Positions 1 through 10,689 of a DNA stretch of 64,000 nucleotides are shown here, one piece after another. Each line of letters starts with the position of its first letter. Position 1 is the first letter of the stretch. The stretch comes from Duncaniella muris. GTDB lineage: Bacteria; Bacteroidota; Bacteroidia; Bacteroidales; Muribaculaceae. The notes beneath the pieces are model-generated. The model did not search any database. It was not told where the DNA came from and was given only the letters and a program-made list of their open reading frames with translations. The translations under genes were made by a program, and so were the position numbers. The stretch is from assembly GCF_003024805.1 (NCBI RefSeq), contig NZ_PUEC01000008.1:1-64000 (forward strand), read 5' to 3'.

Positions 1-541
1 CTGCCTCGCAATATGTGTAGTGGCTACATGGAAGTATCGCCACAAACACCTCGACCTTTCGTATCCCGGCTGTTGCCTCATCGACTATTTCCAATCTGTC
101 TCCGGCAAAATCGATATACATCTGGTCTCCGGCGCGGTGCTCCACATGCCCGATGGCATTGGTCTGCAGCATGAACTGCCTGAGTTTCATCCCGAAAGAT
201 GCCTTCAGATAGCCATCGGGATGGCCGGTATGATACTCTTCATACAACTTCTTGACCGTCATGCCCTTTCGAGAAAGTCGCGCCGCATAATCGGGCAATA
301 GGGCTTCAAGCCTGACCTGCCGCTCCGACGGTTTACGTTCCCTCGCCCCTGGTATGGCAAATAGTTCCTGTAGCCGCGCATCACTCAGCGACGGCAGCTT
401 CTCAGCGGGTATACCGCTGTCCTGATACATTCTCACATATCGACGCACGGTGTTGCGGGAGATATCAAAAGCACTGCAGATGCTTTTTATTCCCATCTCC
501 GATGCGTGACATAAGAGAATGTTTTTAAATTTTGTGTTCAT
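1..541 (-). CDS. istA: IS21-like transposase IstA, N-terminal part (cut by window edge)
   Basis: Reading the minus strand from the ATG at 541 gives an open frame of about 180 codons running out of the window. The N-terminus (MNTKFKNILLCHASEMGIKS) leads into a helix-turn-helix with the pattern ISRNTVRRYVRMY at about residues 28-40, as in IstA proteins. Near residue 143 the stretch GDQMYIDFAGDRL fits the first aspartate of the DDE integrase core; the other catalytic residues would lie beyond the edge. IstA cuts and joins the element ends together with the ATPase IstB. Nothing in the visible part shows inactivation. The family is clear from the sequence; activity cannot be judged from a fragment. 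Confidence 0.85.
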   Translation of the reverse strand, partial: MNTKFKNILLCHASEMGIKSICSAFDISRNTVRRYVRMYQDSGIPAEKLPSLSDARLQELFAIPGARERKPSERQVRLEALLPDYAARLSRKGMTVKKLYEEYHTGHPDGYLKASFGMKLRQFMLQTNAIGHVEHRAGDQMYIDFAGDRLEIVDEATAGIRKVEVFVAILPCSHYTYCEA

Positions 542-701
542 GTTTTCTTTGAATTATATCCCCCGTCGGCCAAAACGGAATTCAAAGATACATATAAAAT
601 CCCCTGCTGACATTACGTCGACAGGGGTCATTTTTATATTGGGCAAAAGGGTCAGTGATATTTTGGCTTAAGGGGTCAATTCAACCTGGTCTAAGGGGTC
701 A
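1..701 (-). mobile_element. IS21-family insertion sequence, one end (continues beyond window)
   Basis: The element holds the start of an IstA-type transposase reading leftwards out of the window. On its outer side, between the transposase start and position 701, (G)GGGTCA occurs four times at 624-630, 649-654, 672-678 and 695-701, spaced about 23-25 bp. Multiple terminal transposase-binding repeats of this kind are known for IS21-family ends. Read inward from 701 the element begins TGACCCCTTAG. A hairpin with CCCCTG/CAGGGG arms lies at about 606-627. I place the outer boundary at 701 because the neighbouring ferredoxin reading frame loses family likeness there. IstB, the other end and any target duplication lie outside the window. 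Confidence 0.8.
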
Positions 702-888
702 TCCGAGCCTGGGTTTTCCACATTGCCTTCTTTGGACATGAGCGGACGCATTTTCCACATTCAATGCACTTGTCGTGGTCTATGACTGGATAGCCGTCGG
801 GACCTTGTGCAATGGCACCCACCGGGCAAAGACGTATCAATGGACACACATGGTCATGCGGACATAGTTTTCGGTTGACTCCTATCAT
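691..888 (-). CDS. small 4Fe-4S ferredoxin, 3' end replaced by the IS21 insertion
   Basis: A 65-residue protein with two iron-sulfur cysteine clusters: an N-terminal set (CPHDHVCPLIRLCP) and a classical CIECGKCVRSCP at about residues 41-52. It overlaps the preceding membrane 4Fe-4S gene by 35 bp, so the two are probably co-transcribed and may act as electron donor and acceptor modules. The last residues (RMTP) and the stop codon at 691-693 are encoded by the end of the insertion sequence, whose boundary is at 701. The original C-terminus has therefore been lost. Both cysteine sets survive, so a shortened functional protein is possible, but any gene further downstream is cut off. The redox partner is unknown. 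Confidence 0.7.
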   Translation of the reverse strand: MIGVNRKLCPHDHVCPLIRLCPVGAIAQGPDGYPVIDHDKCIECGKCVRSCPKKAMWKTQARMTP

Positions 889-1588
889 CAGTTATTTGGT
901 TTTGAGGTTTGATTTTCATGATTTTGAGTGGGCATGACGCTACACATTTGCCGCATTTGATACAATCGGCGTGAAGATAGCCAGTCTCTGAGCCGCGACT
1001 ATCGTAAGGTGTAATCTGCATGGGACATACCCTTGCGCAACTTTTGCATTTCATTTGGCAAGAGATGTCAACGTAGACGCTGGTGAACGCCTTAGGATAC
1101 GGAGCTTTCTTTGGAGCAACCCATGATGAAAGTGTTCCCATAGGGCAGAATGAGCACCACGTCCGTGGTGCGTAGATGAACGAGAGGGTCACTCCTACCA
1201 CTGTGGTTATCGCTATGATATTCCAAAACACACGCCCTATGGCATTCCAATCACCCCATGCGAAATACATCTGCACACCAAACACGGTAAATATGAAGAG
1301 AACCATAAACAGACGGAAGCCGAATGTGCGGACAAAGGGTGGAATAGGGCGATGAGGCGAGTATTTCGCCAATAGACGGTCGTACATATTACCTCTAGGA
1401 CAAGCGTTGCCACACCACCATCGGCCACGGCTCACGGAAAATGCCACAGGAGCTATCATGCATACCAACGCCAACAATCCTATTGCCGGATAGAAATAAC
1501 CTATCGCGAGATAAGCCAACAGTATCCAGTAAAGCGACCAGCCTTTGGTCGGTAAATATCTGTGAAATCTTTTCTGTGCCATAATCAT
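854..1588 (-). CDS. membrane 4Fe-4S protein, NapH/NosR-like
   Basis: A 244-residue membrane iron-sulfur protein. About four hydrophobic segments lie within residues 18-155, with cysteine motifs WWCGNACPRG (near residue 57) and WCSFCPMG (near residue 147) in loops, typical of the NapH/YccM/NosR C-terminal domain. Two soluble 4Fe-4S clusters follow (CKSCARVCP and CIKCGKCVASCP). Such proteins move electrons across or along the inner membrane between quinols and periplasmic or cytoplasmic acceptors. It overlaps the small ferredoxin gene at its 3' end and is divergent from a LysR regulator 80 bp away, a layout that often means direct regulation. The ATG at 1582 (MAQKR) is an equally possible start. 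The specific electron acceptor cannot be read from the sequence. Confidence 0.75.
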   Translation of the reverse strand: MIMAQKRFHRYLPTKGWSLYWILLAYLAIGYFYPAIGLLALVCMIAPVAFSVSRGRWWCGNACPRGNMYDRLLAKYSPHRPIPPFVRTFGFRLFMVLFIFTVFGVQMYFAWGDWNAIGRVFWNIIAITTVVGVTLSFIYAPRTWCSFCPMGTLSSWVAPKKAPYPKAFTSVYVDISCQMKCKSCARVCPMQITPYDSRGSETGYLHADCIKCGKCVASCPLKIMKIKPQNQITDDRSQPKTMSA

Positions 1589-1643
1589 TTTTAATATGGC
1601 ACAAAATTAATGCCTTTATGATAGAGCAACAACAGATTTTAGC

Positions 1644-1651
1644 TATCTTTG
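1644..1651 (+). promoter_or_regulatory. Bacteroidota -7 element before the LysR gene
   Basis: TATCTTTG fits TAnnTTTG and lies 18 bp before the ATG at 1669. Because it falls downstream of the more distal ATG at 1618, it argues for the 1669 start. A -33 element is not obvious. Confidence 0.5.
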
Positions 1652-1668
1652 CATTGAATTTATCTATC

Positions 1669-2619
1669 ATGACTCTTCAACAGCTGAAATACATAATAGC
1701 GATAGACCGATACCGCAATTTCGCAAAAGCCGCTGCGGAACTTGATGTAACGCAGCCTACACTCAGCGCGCTTCTCCTAAAGCTGGAGAATGAACTCGGA
1801 GTACGCCTTTTTGAGCGTAGCAACAAGAGTGTGCGCCCAACGGCCACCGGAGAAACAGTGATAAGGCAGGCTGAGAAAATTTTAAGTCAGACCGAGTTGA
1901 TTTCAGAGACAATCTCGGAGCAGAAAGGCGAAGTATCCGGTTCGCTTTCAATCGGTATCGGGGCCAGCATCGCACCTTATCTCATGCCGTGGTTCATCAA
2001 AAAATACACAGACCGTTATCTAAATGTAAGGCTGACTGTCAACGAGATGAGGGGTGATATGACCATCGACTCTCTCCGCTTGGGAAAGATTGATATCGGA
2101 ATCGCAATCAGTGGCAATACCTCTCAGGAAACTATTGAAATTCCTTTCTATTGCGAGCCGTTCCACGTCTATGTGGCTAATGATTGTCTGTTGAAAATGC
2201 CTAAATTCAATCCGGCAGATCTGCTGCATGAAAAGATGTGGATAATGAAGGAGTCACAATGTATGCGCGAGAGCGCATTCAGTTTTTGCAAAACAAGGAG
2301 TATCGGTCGTCATATCTATGAGGCTGGAAGCATCGAGACACTGATACGCATTGTCGATATAAACGGAGGCTTCACAATCATACCGGAAATGCACCTTCCA
2401 TTTCTGACAGACGCACAGCGGGAAAATGTACGACCGATAGAGGGTGAATATGTCTCGCGACGGTGTGTCTCAATCTATATCCGCAAGGATTTTATAAGAT
2501 ACCGCATGTTGAAAAGTTTGATTGAAATCATGTTGTCAATTATTCCTAACAAAATGATTGACAGCAATATGCATAACAAGATCGCATTAATATCAAAGAA
2601 TTGCCATACATTATATTGA
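1669..2619 (+). CDS. LysR-family transcriptional regulator
   Basis: A 316-residue LysR-type regulator. The N-terminal winged helix-turn-helix covers about residues 1-60 (MTLQQLKYIIAI, then the recognition-helix stretch VTQPTLSALLLKLE and LGVRLFERS). The effector-binding domain begins near residue 90 with the pattern GSLSIGIGASIAPYLMP. Start and overall pattern resemble the OxyR-like branch. An upstream in-frame ATG at 1618 would add 17 residues but lies before a good -7 element, so I reject it. The gene is divergent from the membrane 4Fe-4S gene, the most likely target. The C-terminal 30 residues beyond the usual domain end are poorly conserved-looking. The effector is unknown. Confidence 0.85.
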   Translation: MTLQQLKYIIAIDRYRNFAKAAAELDVTQPTLSALLLKLENELGVRLFERSNKSVRPTATGETVIRQAEKILSQTELISETISEQKGEVSGSLSIGIGASIAPYLMPWFIKKYTDRYLNVRLTVNEMRGDMTIDSLRLGKIDIGIAISGNTSQETIEIPFYCEPFHVYVANDCLLKMPKFNPADLLHEKMWIMKESQCMRESAFSFCKTRSIGRHIYEAGSIETLIRIVDINGGFTIIPEMHLPFLTDAQRENVRPIEGEYVSRRCVSIYIRKDFIRYRMLKSLIEIMLSIIPNKMIDSNMHNKIALISKNCHTLY

Positions 2620-2639
2620 ATTACAACAGGTGCGAGATC

Positions 2640-2666
2640 GACTAAGAGGTTGTTTAAAACGGCCGT
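2640..2666. repeat. copy of the AGAGGT-type intergenic element
   Basis: The sequence AAGAGGTTGTTTAAAACGGCC at 2644-2664 matches one arm of the palindromic element seen at 43338, 48226, 55174 and 60681. It lies between the LysR stop and the lacZ promoter. The opposite arm is degenerate here. Confidence 0.45.
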
Positions 2667-2723
2667 GATGTCGCCCAAAACTTTATAGGTTTATAATTAC
2701 GCTGATGCAGGAAACTTCCAACA

Positions 2724-5960
<3,237 letters not shown>

Positions 5961-5993
5961 CCAACTTCTGAAATAACAGACCGCAGACAATAT

Positions 5994-6031
5994 CACCGTC
6001 TCAGTCCGCAAAAAACCGGACCGGGACGGTG
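5994..6031. terminator. hairpin between lacZ and the GlsB-like gene
   Basis: CACCGTC (5994-6000) pairs with GACGGTG (6025-6031), with an inner AGTCCG/CGGACC stem. It lies between convergent genes and could end transcription from both sides. U-runs are weak on the plus strand. Confidence 0.5.
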
Positions 6032-6064
6032 GTATTCAAATATTTTAACCTAAATATTTTCAAG

Positions 6065-6316
6065 TCACCTTGCAACAGCCCGGCTCAGAAGCCCGACAAT
6101 CCACAGAAGGAAGATGGCTCCGACCACAGACGTTATCAGATTACCTATGATCCCTACGGCCGTGATGCCAAGCAGTCCGAAAAGCCAACCGCCAAGCACA
6201 CCGCCGATTATGCCAACTATCAGATTCACGACAACTCCAAAACCGCCACCTCGCATAAGCTTGCCGGCAACAAAACCGGACAGAATCCCAATGATTATAT
6301 ACCACAAAAAGTTCAT
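6065..6316 (-). CDS. GlsB/YeaQ/YmgE-family small membrane protein
   Basis: An 83-residue protein made almost entirely of three glycine-rich hydrophobic helices, with the family signature GILSGFVAGKLMRGGGFG near the N-terminus and a second helix GGVLGGWLFGLLG. Members are annotated as transglycosylase-associated or general stress proteins of the inner membrane; their biochemical role is not established. The length matches the family, so the gene is complete. It stands alone and is convergent with lacZ. Its upstream region is AT-rich, and I could not identify a convincing promoter. Confidence 0.85.
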   Translation of the reverse strand: MNFLWYIIIGILSGFVAGKLMRGGGFGVVVNLIVGIIGGVLGGWLFGLLGITAVGIIGNLITSVVGAIFLLWIVGLLSRAVAR

Positions 6317-6493
6317 AGCTGAAATAGTTTTAACAGGTTTTCGATATTCTCTCCAACGGCTTACCGCCCTTTTTGGTTCAGACCACCACAGAGAGGCTGT
6401 TCATTTTCCGAAGCAGAAGCCTTATATATAATATATATTTATTAAATTTGTGGCCTCTAAGAAAGACGCCTTATACACATGCGCACGATTATT

Positions 6494-6584
6494 GTTACAA
6501 TCCGCATAACATTGTAACATTTTTGTAATTTTTATTATTCATAAATAACACACTACAAACCAGCATATTACTTAAAATTGTAAC
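6494..6584 (+). promoter_or_regulatory. three ATTGTAAC sites upstream of the ECF sigma gene
   Basis: GTTACAAT (6494-6501) and ATTGTAAC (6511-6518) form a perfect 8-bp inverted repeat with a 9-bp spacer, and a third ATTGTAAC follows at 6577-6584. They lie 60-150 bp upstream of the sigma-factor promoter in the AT-rich gap 6317-6732. This gap holds nothing else I can support. Possible binding sites for an unknown regulator. Confidence 0.4.
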
Positions 6585-6646
6585 AACTTTGTCATTAAAT
6601 TAACATATTTTTACATTAAATTTCTGAATATTCCGTCCCAAGGCTG

Positions 6647-6654
6647 TAATTTTG
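6647..6654 (+). promoter_or_regulatory. -7 element of the ECF sigma gene
   Basis: TAATTTTG fits TAnnTTTG. It overlaps the upstream ATG at 6652, which shows that codon is not the start and supports the ATG at 6733, giving a leader of about 70 nt. Confidence 0.6.
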
Positions 6655-6732
6655 AACTGTCAAACAAAAACAAGCACCGACAAGCAATCGAAATTAACAA
6701 CTCTCCATAACCTCAATAAAAACGCTTCAATT

Positions 6733-7236
6733 ATGGGAACTCAGGAATTTCAGAACAAGCTTATGAGCCTTCAGAGCAACCTTCTCAACTTTGCGTACAT
6801 GCTCACATCCAACCGTGACAACGCTTATGACCTGCTGCAGGACACCACCCTGAAGGCCCTTGACAACGAAAGCAAGTATGTTGACAACACCAACTTCAAA
6901 GGCTGGGTTTTCACCATCATGCGCAATATTTTTATCAACAACTATCGTCGCGTAGCACGCTCGGCAACTGTCATTGACCAGACTGAAGATCTCTATCACC
7001 TGAACCTCTCGCAGGATTCAGGTTTAGAAACCCCCGAAGGATCATTCGGAGCAAACGAGATCACAGATGCGATCAACGCTTTCCCCGATGAATACCGCAT
7101 CCCCTTCTCGATGCACGTGGCCGGTTACAAATACAATGAGATCGCTGAAAAGATGAACCTCCCCCTCGGCACCATCAAGAGCCGCATCTTCTTCGCTCGC
7201 AAGAAACTCCAGACCCAGTTTGCCGACTACCGCTAA
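6733..7236 (+). CDS. ECF-type RNA polymerase sigma factor
   Basis: A 167-residue sigma-70 family protein. Region 2 covers about residues 10-75 (LLNFAYMLTSNRDNAYDLLQ, then FKGWVFTIMRNIFINNYRR) and region 4 about 110-160, with the helix-turn-helix YNEIAEKMNLPLGTIKSRIF. The linker is short, as in ECF factors. No anti-sigma (FecR) gene is next to it, and the SusC in this window lacks an N-terminal signalling domain, so it is not a classical transport-linked regulator. The gene is monocistronic between a long AT-rich upstream region and a strong terminator. Such orphan ECF factors in Bacteroidales are often controlled by expression level; that applies here only by inference. Confidence 0.88.
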   Translation: MGTQEFQNKLMSLQSNLLNFAYMLTSNRDNAYDLLQDTTLKALDNESKYVDNTNFKGWVFTIMRNIFINNYRRVARSATVIDQTEDLYHLNLSQDSGLETPEGSFGANEITDAINAFPDEYRIPFSMHVAGYKYNEIAEKMNLPLGTIKSRIFFARKKLQTQFADYR

Positions 7237-7432
7237 GGCGCGCGACGACGACTGACCTGATGAATGCAGGGCTCAAAGTCCAAACGTCATCATAATAAAA
7301 AACTATTTTGTAGAGATTAAGTTTCATGTTTCAACTATAGCTGTTTCCAAACAAGGTTAAATAAAGGTAAATAAGATTGGTTTAAACACACACATACGGA
7401 AACAATTTTAAGGTATTGATTTGAACACACTA

Positions 7433-7466
7433 AAGTCCGGCGCGAAGCGATTTCGCAGCCGGACTT
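7433..7466. terminator. bidirectional terminator between sigma factor and alpha-galactosidase
   Basis: AAGTCCGGC (7433-7441) pairs perfectly with GCCGGACTT (7458-7466), and an inner GCGAA/TTCGC extends the stem. It lies between convergent genes. The rest of the 7237-7542 gap holds nothing else I can identify. Confidence 0.75.
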
Positions 7467-7542
7467 GTCATTTAGAGGCCGTTAAAGACCCCGTTTCTCT
7501 ATATCTATTACTCTAATCCACTTTTCTATTCTGTGACACCGG

Positions 7543-9756
7543 TCATTCGGCTGTCAGCAGCAGGACTCTCGAACCCCATTCGGTGCGTTTGTCCTTGTCG
7601 ACATTATAGCCTACCGGCATTTCCAAGCCATTGTCCATCAGATAACGGCCGGAAAAAGTTTTGCCTTCATATCGGAGCGGTTTATTGTCTATACGGTTTA
7701 TCTCGCGCACCTTATAATTCCGGTCGGGATCCAGGCCGGCCATCTTCACGCGCGGAAGCTGCTGATTGCGGAATGCCTCGGTCTTCCACCAGAAATAGAC
7801 GGCCTTGTCTTTTTCAGGAGTGGCATACAGAAGAGAGGCCACACCAAGGCCCTCGTAAGGCGACTGCAGGCGATAGATATCACCCTGCTGCACAACAGGA
7901 CGTATCTCCTTGTACTCGGCTATCGCCTTTCGACACTGCTCCCTTTCAGCCTCTGACATGTCGCGCGGCTGTATCTCCATGCCCAGGCGCCCGCTCATAG
8001 CCACGTCAATGCGGTATTTCAGCGGCATAGAGCGATAAGTCTGATGGTTGGGAGTGGCACTGATATGCGAAGCCATAGCAACGGCAGGGAAAAAGTAGGA
8101 AGCACCCCACTGCATGTAGACTCTCTGAAGGGCATCGGTGTTGTCGCTAACCCAGAATTCGTCAAACCAGGGGAGCACACCGTAGTTTGCACGACCGCCA
8201 CCGCTTGCACATGCCTGTATGGTCAGGTCGGGATACTTGGCGCGGATGCGGTCAAGCACTTTGGCCAGACCTTTGTGATAGTCTATGTAGAGATGGCTCT
8301 GATTATCGGCTGAAAGATATTGCGAACCGTGGCTGCGGACCGACATGTTGGCGTCCCATTTGATATAGTCGATTTCAGGATATTTCGTCATCAGAGTGTC
8401 GACTACCTCAAACACCAGATCCTGAACCTTAGGGTTTGAGAGGTCAAGCACAAGCTGGGTGCCACCGCGTCCATAGACGTGATCGCGGTGGCCGGGCTTG
8501 ATCACGTATTCGGGATGCTTCTCATAAAGTTCGCTTTTGGAGTTAGTCATCTCAGGCTCTATCCATATGCCGAACTTTATGCCCTTGCTTTTGGCCGCAT
8601 CAATCAACCCCTGTATTCCGTGGGGCAGCTTGCGGGTGTCAACAATCCAGTCGCCGAGGCCCTGCGTGGCGTTGTCGCGCGGATGCTTCACGCCAAACCA
8701 GCCATCGTCCATGACGAAGAGTTCGCCTCCCATCGAAGCTATATCAGCCATCATATTTTCCATCCCGGTTTCTTCGACATCGAAATAGACACCTTCCCAG
8801 CTGTTTAGCAAGATCTTGCGGAGTTCATTGCCGTGGGCAATCCTGTGGTTACGGCCCCAGCGGTGGAAATGGCGGCTCACTCCGCTCATGCCCTCGTTGC
8901 TGTAAGTAAAGGCCAGCGGCGGGGTTACGAACACCTCGTCTTTCTTCAGATGATACTCCGAATTGTCCTCATTAATGCCGGCGAAAAAACGATGATAATC
9001 AGTCTCGTCAGTGTCAATTACCAGCTTGTAGTTTCCGCTGTAGCAAAGGGCGGCCCCGATGACGCGGCCGTCATTCTCACGCGGCTTTCCGTCAAGCGAA
9101 AGCATCAGCTCGCCGTGGGCAGTATGGGAGTTGCGCACACCGTCGCGGTTTTTGATCACACGCATTCCGTGTGTCAGGCGCGAGCAGTCAACCCGGCTTT
9201 CATTGCCCCAGCTTCCGTAGAGTTGCGAGAGCCAGACATCGCCATAGCGCACAGGCAGACATCCTGAAGCGAAACGGTCGAGGGTCACAATGCCTTTCTC
9301 CTGATGAGAAATTTCGGTCCATGTCTCGATGACATCTTCAGCCGGATATGTACGATAGTTGACACTGACAGTGAAAGGATAATGGGAATCCCGAAGCTTC
9401 ACGGTTGTGATTTCCGAGTCGCCGTCCCTGCGGGCCGACGTACTTTCCACTTTAAGATCAAGCGTCATGTTTCCATCGGCATGAACCGCACTCAGAGCTG
9501 CTTCACGTGTAGTGTCAAGCCCATAGGCGGGATATGCGTCGGCCACGGGGCATCCGGCCGCCCTGAGATTGTCAGCGTCAGAGTCGGAGATACGGCCGCC
9601 GTAATAGAGAAATTTCAGATTTTTCCCTTTTTCGGCATCAAGCACCATTGAGGTCGACGGAGTGTCAAGTTTCAGCACTTTGGCATATGCGCTCCACGGA
9701 AGTCCTGCAAGCAGGACAGCAGCGAGTGAGACGCGCCCTATCATTCTGTGTTTCAT
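7543..9756 (-). CDS. secreted GH36 alpha-galactosidase
   Basis: A 737-residue protein with a signal peptide (about 1-25). The beta-sandwich N-terminal domain is followed by the GH36 barrel (about 290-640) with MDDGWFG, then the nucleophile Asp468 in KWDANMS, SGGGRANYG and the acid/base Asp538 in VSDNTDALQR. It removes terminal alpha-galactose. It is the last gene of the run glpA-B-C-T-HAD and starts 39 bp after the HAD gene in the same direction, which suggests co-transcription, although TAAACAATCTCTTA in the gap resembles a recurrent element. Placing an alpha-galactosidase with glycerol-3-phosphate genes is odd unless the substrate is an alpha-galactosylated glycerol phosphate or glycolipid. 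Raffinose-type sugars remain an alternative. Confidence 0.9.
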   Translation of the reverse strand: MKHRMIGRVSLAAVLLAGLPWSAYAKVLKLDTPSTSMVLDAEKGKNLKFLYYGGRISDSDADNLRAAGCPVADAYPAYGLDTTREAALSAVHADGNMTLDLKVESTSARRDGDSEITTVKLRDSHYPFTVSVNYRTYPAEDVIETWTEISHQEKGIVTLDRFASGCLPVRYGDVWLSQLYGSWGNESRVDCSRLTHGMRVIKNRDGVRNSHTAHGELMLSLDGKPRENDGRVIGAALCYSGNYKLVIDTDETDYHRFFAGINEDNSEYHLKKDEVFVTPPLAFTYSNEGMSGVSRHFHRWGRNHRIAHGNELRKILLNSWEGVYFDVEETGMENMMADIASMGGELFVMDDGWFGVKHPRDNATQGLGDWIVDTRKLPHGIQGLIDAAKSKGIKFGIWIEPEMTNSKSELYEKHPEYVIKPGHRDHVYGRGGTQLVLDLSNPKVQDLVFEVVDTLMTKYPEIDYIKWDANMSVRSHGSQYLSADNQSHLYIDYHKGLAKVLDRIRAKYPDLTIQACASGGGRANYGVLPWFDEFWVSDNTDALQRVYMQWGASYFFPAVAMASHISATPNHQTYRSMPLKYRIDVAMSGRLGMEIQPRDMSEAEREQCRKAIAEYKEIRPVVQQGDIYRLQSPYEGLGVASLLYATPEKDKAVYFWWKTEAFRNQQLPRVKMAGLDPDRNYKVREINRIDNKPLRYEGKTFSGRYLMDNGLEMPVGYNVDKDKRTEWGSRVLLLTAE

Positions 9757-9795
9757 ATGGCAGATGTTAAGAGATTGTTTAATTACAAGTGTTAC

Positions 9796-10689
9796 TTAGA
9801 GACTATTTCTGGATTCGAGCAGAAGTTCGCCGAATTCGAGAATGCTTTTTGCCGTAATGTCGGGCATAGGATCGGATGCAAGCGCAGTTTCAAGTGTTGT
9901 CTCGCCTGAAAGCACCAGCACTCCGAGCGCTCCGGCGTTACGGGCCATAGCCACATCTGTGTAGATGCGGTCGCCACACATGGCAATCTCGTCGGCGGCA
10001 AAGCCGTAACGGTGACGTATGCCTGAAAGCATGTCGGGGTTGGGCTTCCCGATCACAATATCCGGCAGCCTCCCGGTGGCATATTCGATCGCGCTGCAAA
10101 GCGAGCCGCAGTCCACAAGCACTGTCGGTTGATCTGTGGGGCAGACTCGGTCAGGATTCGTGGCTATATAGGGAACGCCTTGCGAGGCGAGCCATGCGGC
10201 ATGACAGAGGCGCGGATATTCCAGAGTGGTATCAAAGGCCACCACCAGGGCTTCAGGCAGCACTCCGGTCTCCACCGGGGCGATCTCGAAGCCTGCGGCC
10301 TCAAACTCGGCAAGCATACTGGGGGTGCCGAGTGCGAAGATCTTTCTGACGCCGGGCATATTGGCTTTGAGATAGTCAATGGTGGCGACTGCCGTGGTGT
10401 ACATTTTCTCCGGTCCGGTCTTGATTCCGAGCCGTTCGAGTTTGACGAGATAGTCGGCGATGCTGCGGGTAGGATTGTTGGTCAGAAACGAATATCCTAT
10501 GCCGTTGGCTTCGAGCATTTCAAGAAACGGACGTGTGAAGGGGAAGAGCGTGGCGCCCATATAGATGGTGCCGTCCATGTCAAGAGCCACATGGCGCACC
10601 TTGCGGCATGCCTCCATCAGGCGCTCGCGGTCAAGCGGCGAGATCCAGGTGGCGCATCCGGCAATCAGACTGTCATTATTTGCTTTCAT
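9796..10689 (-). CDS. HAD-superfamily phosphatase, NagD/PGP type
   Basis: A 297-residue HAD phosphatase of the NagD-like class with a C2 cap. Motifs: LDMDGTIYMG (nucleophile and general acid aspartates), FLTNNPTRS (motif II), IGKPNPDM with the motif III lysine, and CGDRIYTDVAMA (Mg-binding aspartates). The start at 10689 is preceded by AGGAG and overlaps the glpT stop by 14 bp (ATGAAAGCAAATAA), pointing to translational coupling. A longer frame from 10761 would run deep into glpT and is unlikely. The family includes phosphatases acting on glycerol-3-phosphate and 2-phosphoglycolate. With glpT next door, hydrolysis of glycerol-3-phosphate or overflow control of its pool is a reasonable guess. 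Substrate not proven. Confidence 0.82.
   Translation of the reverse strand: MKANNDSLIAGCATWISPLDRERLMEACRKVRHVALDMDGTIYMGATLFPFTRPFLEMLEANGIGYSFLTNNPTRSIADYLVKLERLGIKTGPEKMYTTAVATIDYLKANMPGVRKIFALGTPSMLAEFEAAGFEIAPVETGVLPEALVVAFDTTLEYPRLCHAAWLASQGVPYIATNPDRVCPTDQPTVLVDCGSLCSAIEYATGRLPDIVIGKPNPDMLSGIRHRYGFAADEIAMCGDRIYTDVAMARNAGALGVLVLSGETTLETALASDPMPDITAKSILEFGELLLESRNSL

Noticed and set aside
6733-7236. The ECF sigma factor as regulator of the SusCD locus
   Set aside because: No FecR anti-sigma gene is present, and SusC lacks the N-terminal signalling domain needed for such control.
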